Source: Bacillota bacterium
Lineage (GTDB): Bacteria; Bacillota; Clostridia; Peptostreptococcales; Anaerovoracaceae
Assembly: GCA_016280485.1 (NCBI GenBank)
Contig: JAEEGU010000180.1
Coordinates: 1 to 9,163, forward strand
Direction: 5' to 3'
Length of the DNA: 9,163 bases
Each line of letters begins with the position of its first letter. The stretch's first letter is position 1. The notes beneath the pieces were generated by a model. It made no database searches and was not told the DNA's origin. It saw only the letters and a list, made by a program, of their open reading frames with translations. Positions 5,564-9,163 of the stretch are shown here, in pieces. Position numbers and translations under genes: made by a program.

Positions 5564-6706
5564 ATGCATATATTTGACTATTCATTTTTACAGAACGGCC
5601 TTATTCCGGCAGGATTATTCAATATCACAACGGATATATATACATTACGCGCTATGGCTTCAGATCGAAAAACTAATTTTAATGATGTGTTCACTGAATT
5701 AGAGGCAATAGCAAAGGTACAGTCTGTAAAGAGTTCTAATGCGATTGAAGGAATCATCACCACAGATGACCGTATAAAAGCAATTGTAAACGGGAATAGT
5801 GCCCCGTTAAACCACAGTGAGCAGGAAATTGCCGGATACAGAGATGCGCTTGCAGAAATTCACACGGGATATGCTAATATGGATTTCCGACAACCTGATA
5901 TTTTGCGGCTTCATTCCATTATGATGAATATTGCGGGATATTCACATGCGGGTAAATACAAAGAATTTGACAATGAGATTATCGAAGAAGATAAAAATGG
6001 AAAAAGGCATGTAAGATTTCATCCAACATCGGCAGCTGATACTCTGGAAGAGATGGAGCAACTTGAATTGGCATATTTAGAGGCAAGAGATAATCCAAAT
6101 ATAAACCAGCTTCTCCTTATTCCTTGTGTAATTCTTGATTTTCTTTGCATACATCCTTTTAGGGATGGGAATGGTAGAATTTCAAGATTGCTATCTTTGC
6201 TGCTCCTTTACAAAAACGGTTTCGATGCCGGTAAGTATATTTCCTTCGAGGAACAAATCAATAATCGAAAAGGAAACTATTATGACGCATTGCAAAAGTC
6301 ATCCCAAGGTTGGCATGTGAATAATCACGACTACTCCGCTTTTATTCTGGAGTTCATTACAACAGTATATACTTGCTACAAGGAACTGGATAAGAGATTT
6401 GCTGTTATTGGAAGCAAAAAAGTGACAAAACAGGCAAGGATTGAAGCAACTGTCCTGAATAGTCTTACGCCAATATCAAAAGCAGATATAGGAAAGATAC
6501 TTCCGGATGTAAGCGCTACAACTATTGAAGCAGTTTTAGGAAAAATGGTAAAAAACAAGTTAATCAGTAAAGTCGGAACCGGGAAAGGAATAAAATACAT
6601 AAGTAACGGCACTACAGATTCTCTTGTCGGAATTATTAAAACCAACACTGATTTAGACAGCACTAAAGAGAAAACTCTGAAAGAAAAATATAGTATTACC
6701 AAATGA
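5564..6706 (+). CDS. Fic family AMP-transferase with N-terminal inhibitory motif
   Basis: The product has 380 residues. The N-terminal Fic_N region holds SNAIEG (58-63), matching the inhibitory [S/T]xxxE[G/N] motif in which Glu62 blocks ATP binding. The Fic core carries HPFRDGNGRISR (197-208), a perfect HxFx[D/E]GNGRxxR motif: His197 is the catalytic base, Asp201 binds Mg2+, and the Gly-Asn-Gly-Arg part holds the ATP phosphates. Residues about 285-347 look like a winged helix-turn-helix. This is the class II Fic layout. Such enzymes attach AMP to a hydroxyl of a target protein; the target here is unknown. The start at 5564 is chosen for AAAGGAG 7 nt upstream; an upstream ATG at 5531 precedes that site. 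It is the only plus-strand gene and is visibly more A+T-rich than its neighbours, which suggests acquisition by transfer. No antitoxin-like gene lies beside it. Confidence 0.93.
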   Translation: MHIFDYSFLQNGLIPAGLFNITTDIYTLRAMASDRKTNFNDVFTELEAIAKVQSVKSSNAIEGIITTDDRIKAIVNGNSAPLNHSEQEIAGYRDALAEIHTGYANMDFRQPDILRLHSIMMNIAGYSHAGKYKEFDNEIIEEDKNGKRHVRFHPTSAADTLEEMEQLELAYLEARDNPNINQLLLIPCVILDFLCIHPFRDGNGRISRLLSLLLLYKNGFDAGKYISFEEQINNRKGNYYDALQKSSQGWHVNNHDYSAFILEFITTVYTCYKELDKRFAVIGSKKVTKQARIEATVLNSLTPISKADIGKILPDVSATTIEAVLGKMVKNKLISKVGTGKGIKYISNGTTDSLVGIIKTNTDLDSTKEKTLKEKYSITK

Positions 6707-6747
6707 AATCAAAATCCACCTTGGATAGCCAAGGTGGATTTTGATTT
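6706..6747. terminator. Bidirectional terminator between fic and lexA
   Basis: A perfect 19-bp stem (6706-6724 with 6729-6747), core ATCCACCTTGG/CCAAGGTGGAT, closes an ATAG loop. The stem ends in A-rich and T-rich arms, giving TTTTGATTT on both strands. The stem begins at the last base of the fic stop codon and ends 7 nt before the lexA stop, so it serves both convergent genes. Confidence 0.92.
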
Positions 6748-6754
6748 GCCTAAG

Positions 6755-7441
6755 TTAGCTGAAATAACGGAATACGCCGCGGACATGGCCGAGGATGCGC
6801 GCGTCCTGTACTATGATAGGACTCATCGTATCGTTTTCCGGCTGGAGGCGGATATGTCCGTCCTCTTTGTAGAAGCGCTTTACAGTAGCCTCGGATTCAA
6901 AGCCGTCAACCATGGCAACGACGATATCACCGTTTTCTGCGGTTTCGCGCTGTTCAACGAGGATGTAATCGCCATCGTAAATACCCACATTAATCATACT
7001 GTCTCCGTGAACGGTCAGCATGAAATTGTTCTTTCCACGGGAAACATAAGATGCAGGAACCGGGAATGTGGATTCAATATTCTGTTCCGCAAGGATAGGC
7101 TGTCCCGCGGAAACTCTGCCGACAACCGGTACATCTACAATGTCCGCACGCTCCGGTACCATGGCGCCCTCTGCGGCCTGTCTGCCCGAGTCAGCGCCCC
7201 CGCGCATGCCCTCCGGCAGATTTTCGTCAACTATCATGAGAGCTCTGTTCTTTGCAGGGTCTTTTTTGAGATACCCCGCACGTTCGAGATTTTCTATATC
7301 CTTGTGGACCGTACTGGTGGATTTGATACCAAGATCCGCACAAATCTCGCGCACTGTAGGCGGATAGCCCTTTGCCGCGATTTGCTGTTTCATATATCCG
7401 AGAATACGAAGTTCACGTTCCTTTAAAATACCTGAAGCCAT
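6755..7441 (-). CDS. lexA: SOS response repressor LexA
   Basis: The product has 228 residues. The DNA-binding domain spans about 1-65, with the winged-helix recognition region PTVREICADLGIKSTSTVHK (28-47). A longish linker (72-100) leads to the self-cleavage domain. The scissile Ala112-Gly113 lies in GRVSAGQP, the nucleophile Ser148 in HGDSM, and the general-base Lys188 in ATVKRF, so all catalytic parts are present. RecA on single-stranded DNA triggers self-cleavage and releases SOS genes. The ATG at 7441 has TAGGAGG 7 nt upstream. A longer frame to 7465 would start before that site and is rejected. An SOS box overlaps the -35 box, so autoregulation is expected. It is convergent with fic and shares its terminator. 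Confidence 0.98.
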   Translation of the reverse strand: MASGILKERELRILGYMKQQIAAKGYPPTVREICADLGIKSTSTVHKDIENLERAGYLKKDPAKNRALMIVDENLPEGMRGGADSGRQAAEGAMVPERADIVDVPVVGRVSAGQPILAEQNIESTFPVPASYVSRGKNNFMLTVHGDSMINVGIYDGDYILVEQRETAENGDIVVAMVDGFESEATVKRFYKEDGHIRLQPENDTMSPIIVQDARILGHVRGVFRYFS

Positions 7442-7463
7442 AGTATTACCTCCTATTACGAAC

Positions 7464-7492
7464 ATAATACCACAGCTTCACCAAAAAGTAAA
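7464..7492 (-). promoter_or_regulatory. lexA promoter
   Basis: The -10 box TATTAT (7464-7469) is 17 bp from the -35 box TTTACT (7487-7492). The SOS box overlaps the -35 element. Transcription would begin near 7457, giving a leader of about 16 nt. Confidence 0.75.
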
Positions 7493-7502
7493 CATCTGTT
7501 CC
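7489..7502 (-). promoter_or_regulatory. LexA operator (SOS box)
   Basis: The minus strand reads GGAACAGATGTTTA. The core GAAC-N4-GTTT differs from the Firmicutes SOS consensus GAAC-N4-GTTC at one base. Its overlap with the lexA -35 box is a standard autoregulatory position. Confidence 0.75.
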
Positions 7503-7521
7503 GAACTTTTTTTCATATTTT

Positions 7522-7568
7522 CACCTCATCCGGCACTATCGTGCCACCTTCCCCTCGAGGGGAAGGCT
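7522..7568. repeat. Dispersed palindromic intergenic repeat, copy A
   Basis: The order is CACCTCATCCGG, a hairpin GGCAC-TATC-GTGCC (7532-7545), then the 20-bp perfect palindrome CCTTCCCCTC/GAGGGGAAGG (7547-7566) and CT. The same arrangement is found in the same orientation at 8632-8680. It resembles REP-type elements scattered in clostridial genomes, from memory of such sequences. No transposase is nearby. Confidence 0.8.
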
Positions 7569-7701
7569 TTAAATGAAAGATAGCCTTCTCGAGGGGAAGG
7601 TTTTAAATGAAAGATAGCCTTCACTAAGGAAGGCTTTAGATGAAAAATAGCCTTCACTAAGGAAGGCTTTAGATGAAAAATAGCCTTCACTAAGGAAGGC
7701 T
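7547..7701. repeat. Tandem array of five hairpin units
   Basis: Five successive units each carry CCTTC...GAAGG followed by CTTTAAATGAAAGATAG or CTTTAGATGAAAAATAG. The anchor TAGCCTTC recurs at 7581, 7615, 7648 and 7681, a period of 34, 33 and 33 bp; the first unit belongs to repeat copy A. Units near lexA keep the TCGAGGGG centre, while the last three read CACTAAG. Read on the minus strand each unit is a hairpin followed by a T-rich stretch, so the array behaves like serial terminators after lysO. Confidence 0.85.
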
Positions 7702-7707
7702 ATCTTT
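7676..7707 (-). terminator. Intrinsic terminator of the lysO genes
   Basis: On the minus strand AAAGATAGCCTTC (7695-7707) pairs with GAAGGCTATTTTT (7676-7688) over 13 bp with one G-U pair, around a 6-nt loop. The second arm ends in the T run. The stem begins in the stop codon of the gene. It is the last unit of the tandem array, with further similar hairpins downstream. Confidence 0.82.
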
Positions 7708-8305
7708 AACTTGCTAAATTTATTAAAATCGGAATTACCGCAGGCACCGCAATCGACAGCACCACTCCTGTCACAAACGAAAACGCCACGGCTTTACCGC
7801 GTGTAGCCTTGTCCACAATAGGCAGGCACACATCCATTGCCGCTGCTCCCGGAAGCGACACGCATTCGATATATCCGATATACTTTGCCACAATCGGAAT
7901 GAGCACTATTCCCACAAGCTCGCGGAAGACGTTGTGCATAAAGGCTACCGCCGCAACCTCCGTTGAATAGTCGGCAAGAAGCACAGGCGACAGCGTGTAC
8001 CAGCCAAAGCCGCTTCCCACCATCAGCGAATCGAGCAGGTCAATCGGTAGAAACAGCGATCCGACCGCACATCCTAAAAGCGTCCCGACAAAGACTGCAA
8101 CCGGGAAGAGCAAGAGCCTAGGCCCCGCCTGCTTTACGCTGGAGCCCACAGTTCCCTCTTTTCCGAGGTCGATTCCGACAAATACGAGCAGTATGCAAAG
8201 GAAAATCTTTAAGAGTAAATCCGTTGCATCAATAAATGCATCGGGCACCCAGGTGTAGCCCGAAATTATTCCGACCGTAACGGCGGCAAGAATTACTTTT
8301 GTCAT
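7706..8305 (-). CDS. lysO: Lysine exporter LysO family (DUF340), C-terminal part
   Basis: The product is a 199-residue integral membrane protein with about six hydrophobic segments. The family stretches GSGFGWYTLSPVLL (97-110), FRELVGIVLIPIVAKYIG (126-143) and LPGAAAMDVCLPIV (151-164) are clear. E. coli LysO (YbjE), which exports L-lysine and the toxic analogue thialysine, is a single chain of about 300 residues. This gene corresponds to its last two thirds. The remaining N-terminal part is encoded by the preceding gene, with a 4-bp ATGA overlap (8302-8305), which implies translational coupling and a two-subunit transporter. The substrate is inferred from the family. A strong terminator begins in the stop codon. 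Confidence 0.88.
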   Translation of the reverse strand: MTKVILAAVTVGIISGYTWVPDAFIDATDLLLKIFLCILLVFVGIDLGKEGTVGSSVKQAGPRLLLFPVAVFVGTLLGCAVGSLFLPIDLLDSLMVGSGFGWYTLSPVLLADYSTEVAAVAFMHNVFRELVGIVLIPIVAKYIGYIECVSLPGAAAMDVCLPIVDKATRGKAVAFSFVTGVVLSIAVPAVIPILINLAS

Positions 8306-8625
8306 TCTGTGTCGCCCCCTTTCGGTTTGGCACCTTTCATTGCAAACTTGTCATAGCCAAGCAGCCGCCTTAAAGCAGAAATGCAAAAGACACTGCCCAC
8401 AAACGCGAGTACCACCAAAACAAAGGCCTCCAGGCCTATGGTATGAAGGGAGCGCACGACCTCATCGTTCGCGCCGATTCGCGCACCCATCATAAACACC
8501 AAAAAGGCAATCGTCACCGTCTCCACGGTGCCGATGCCCTTTATCTTTATATTTTTTTTTCGGAAATAGGCCCCAATCGGATAACCGACCACGACCATTC
8601 CTAAATACAATGCCAGTAGTGCCAT
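8302..8625 (-). CDS. LysO family transporter, N-terminal part
   Basis: The product has 107 residues with three hydrophobic segments (about 2-20, 34-52 and 66-87), ending in a polar tail (KFAMKGAKPKGGDTE). It matches the N-terminal third of LysO-type exporters in position, topology and length, and precedes the larger part with an ATGA overlap. Together the two add up to about 306 residues, close to single-chain LysO. The start ATG at 8625 has GAGGTG 6 nt upstream; that site lies inside a copy of the dispersed intergenic repeat. The promoter is not clear: I see no convincing -35/-10 pair in 8638-8838. Confidence 0.8.
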   Translation of the reverse strand: MALLALYLGMVVVGYPIGAYFRKKNIKIKGIGTVETVTIAFLVFMMGARIGANDEVVRSLHTIGLEAFVLVVLAFVGSVFCISALRRLLGYDKFAMKGAKPKGGDTE

Positions 8626-8631
8626 GTATTA

Positions 8632-8637
8632 CACCTC
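8632..8637 (-). promoter_or_regulatory. Ribosome binding site supplied by the intergenic repeat
   Basis: GAGGTG on the minus strand is 6 nt before the start of the LysO N-terminal gene. It is the conserved edge (CACCTC on plus) of the dispersed repeat. Confidence 0.7.
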
Positions 8638-8680
8638 ATCCGGGCACTAATGTGCCCACCTTCCCCTCGAGGGGAAGGCT
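8632..8680. repeat. Dispersed palindromic intergenic repeat, copy B
   Basis: It has the same order as the copy at 7522-7568: CACCTCATCCGG, a hairpin GGGCAC-TAAT-GTGCCC (8642-8657), then the identical 20-bp palindrome (8659-8678) and CT. Its first hairpin is one base pair longer than in the other copy, with both partner bases added. It lies between the amidase and lysO genes. Confidence 0.8.
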
Positions 8681-8728
8681 TAAAAAATAAGCGCAGTAAC
8701 TAACCCAAACTTTAAATCGGGCGCAGGA

Positions 8729-8829
8729 AAAATGTTCTGTGGCTAGGAAAGCAAGAAGTTGGTACCGGAGCGTACATATGGTACGTGAGGACACCGACTT
8801 CGCAGCTTGACACCGCCACAGGTTATTTT
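8729..8829. repeat. Long imperfect palindrome, possible structured RNA or MITE-like element
   Basis: About 101 nt folds into one interrupted stem: AAAAT/ATTTT (8729-8733 with 8825-8829), CTGTGGC/GCCACAG (8737-8743 with 8815-8821), CAAG/CTTG (8752-8755 with 8806-8809), GAAGTTGGT/ACCGACTTC (8755-8763 with 8793-8801, one wobble) and GCGTAC/GTACGT (8770-8775 with 8781-8786) closing a small loop. It starts 10 nt after the amidase stop when read on the minus strand and ends there in ATTTTT, so it could be the 3' end of that transcript. I could not assign it to a named RNA family. Confidence 0.65.
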
Positions 8830-8838
8830 AACAAGCCC

Positions 8839-9163
8839 CTAGTCTGGATACCTCTGGTTGAATGCCTCTATTATTGCCTTTGCGGCTGCATACGCATACC
8901 TAGTTGCATATTCGTCCGTGCGCATCTTTTTAAGATCCTCTTCATTTGAAAGGTATGCCCCTTCAATTATAATCGCCGGCATGCGCGTTGAATTGATAAC
9001 TATATATTCATTCTTGTTGAGGAGCCCTGCCTTTTCGGTGCCAAGGGATTCCATGATGTTGGAAAGCACCTTCTTTGCAACCTCACCGGAGGTGATGCCA
9101 TAGGTTTCCTCTTCGGTTAGGCCTTCAGGGGTTCCGTTCAAATCAAATGCGATTGCAGGATTG
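8839..9163 (-). CDS. N-acetylmuramoyl-L-alanine amidase (Amidase_3), C-terminal part (N-terminus outside window)
   Basis: The frame is open from the window edge to TAG at 8839-8841, giving 107 residues. The segment NSTRMPAIIIEGAYLSNEED matches the C-terminal conserved block of zinc-dependent Amidase_3 enzymes, in which the Glu of IIEGAYLSN is catalytic. It is followed by the usual helix (ATRYAYAAAKAIIEAFNQRY). These enzymes cut the bond between MurNAc and the stem peptide in peptidoglycan. The zinc ligands and any signal peptide or wall-binding domains lie outside the window, so the specific role (division, sporulation or autolysis) is open. A TTG at 9141 could be taken for a start, but the frame continues upstream and the domain would be incomplete. 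Confidence 0.85.
   Translation of the reverse strand, partial: NPAIAFDLNGTPEGLTEEETYGITSGEVAKKVLSNIMESLGTEKAGLLNKNEYIVINSTRMPAIIIEGAYLSNEEDLKKMRTDEYATRYAYAAAKAIIEAFNQRYPD

Noticed and set aside
6734..7426. 230-codon plus-strand frame opposite lexA
   Set aside because: It lies antisense to an unmistakable lexA, starts within the terminator and shows no recognisable family.
7478..7516. 12-codon minus-strand frame with GAGGTG upstream
   Set aside because: It lies upstream of the lexA promoter behind strong terminators and overlaps the SOS box; there is no sign that it is transcribed. It is mentioned only in the repeat finding.
7547..7707. Tandem repeats resembling a CRISPR array
   Set aside because: The units are contiguous and spacers are not unique; the full 33-34 bp unit is repeated, and no cas genes are present.
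8681..8728. Possible promoter or terminator between the repeat and the long palindrome
   Set aside because: GCGC repeats and T runs are present, but no convincing -35/-10 pair or stable stem could be drawn.

Overview
The window looks like chromosomal DNA of an anaerobic Gram-positive bacterium of the class Clostridia. The grounds are the infC-rpmI-rplT operon with a leader attenuator, a Firmicutes-type SOS box in front of lexA, strong AGGAGG-type ribosome binding sites, a single-aptamer glycine riboswitch, and palindromic intergenic repeats of a kind I associate with gut and oral Clostridia. Genus-level placement is not possible by eye. All genes except one (a Fic protein) lie on the minus strand.

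Layout from left to right. 1-1100: a lipoprotein related to trigger factor (FKBP plus C-terminal chaperone domain), cut by the window edge. 1161-2281: rplT, rpmI and infC, read right to left. They are driven by a clear promoter at 2441-2470 through a structured leader with a terminator/antiterminator pair. infC appears to start at AUU. 2501-3568: an HD-GYP-type protein that has lost several expected metal ligands. 3757-5175: a sodium:alanine/glycine symporter, controlled by a glycine riboswitch whose terminator lies just before the gene. 5564-6706: a divergent Fic AMP-transferase with an intact catalytic motif and an inhibitory motif, behind a promoter overlapped by two 33-bp repeats. 6755-7441: lexA with an SOS box on its own promoter. 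7522-7707: a repeat-rich intergenic region with tandem terminator-like hairpins. 7706-8625: a LysO-type lysine exporter split into two overlapping genes. 8632-8829: a second copy of the intergenic repeat and a separate long imperfect palindrome. 8839-9163: the C-terminal part of a cell-wall amidase.

The genes are mostly independent housekeeping units, separated by recognisable terminators, and do not form one pathway. The richest content is regulatory: two RNA attenuators with visible mutually exclusive pairings, a LexA autoregulatory site, a probable operator array at fic, and a dispersed repeat that supplies a ribosome binding site to one gene and seems to have been expanded into terminators for another. 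I see no evidence of a CRISPR array, prophage, transposase or multi-gene defence system. The best candidates for something undescribed are the fic repeats, the degenerate HD-GYP protein, the 101-nt palindrome and the covarying repeat pair.
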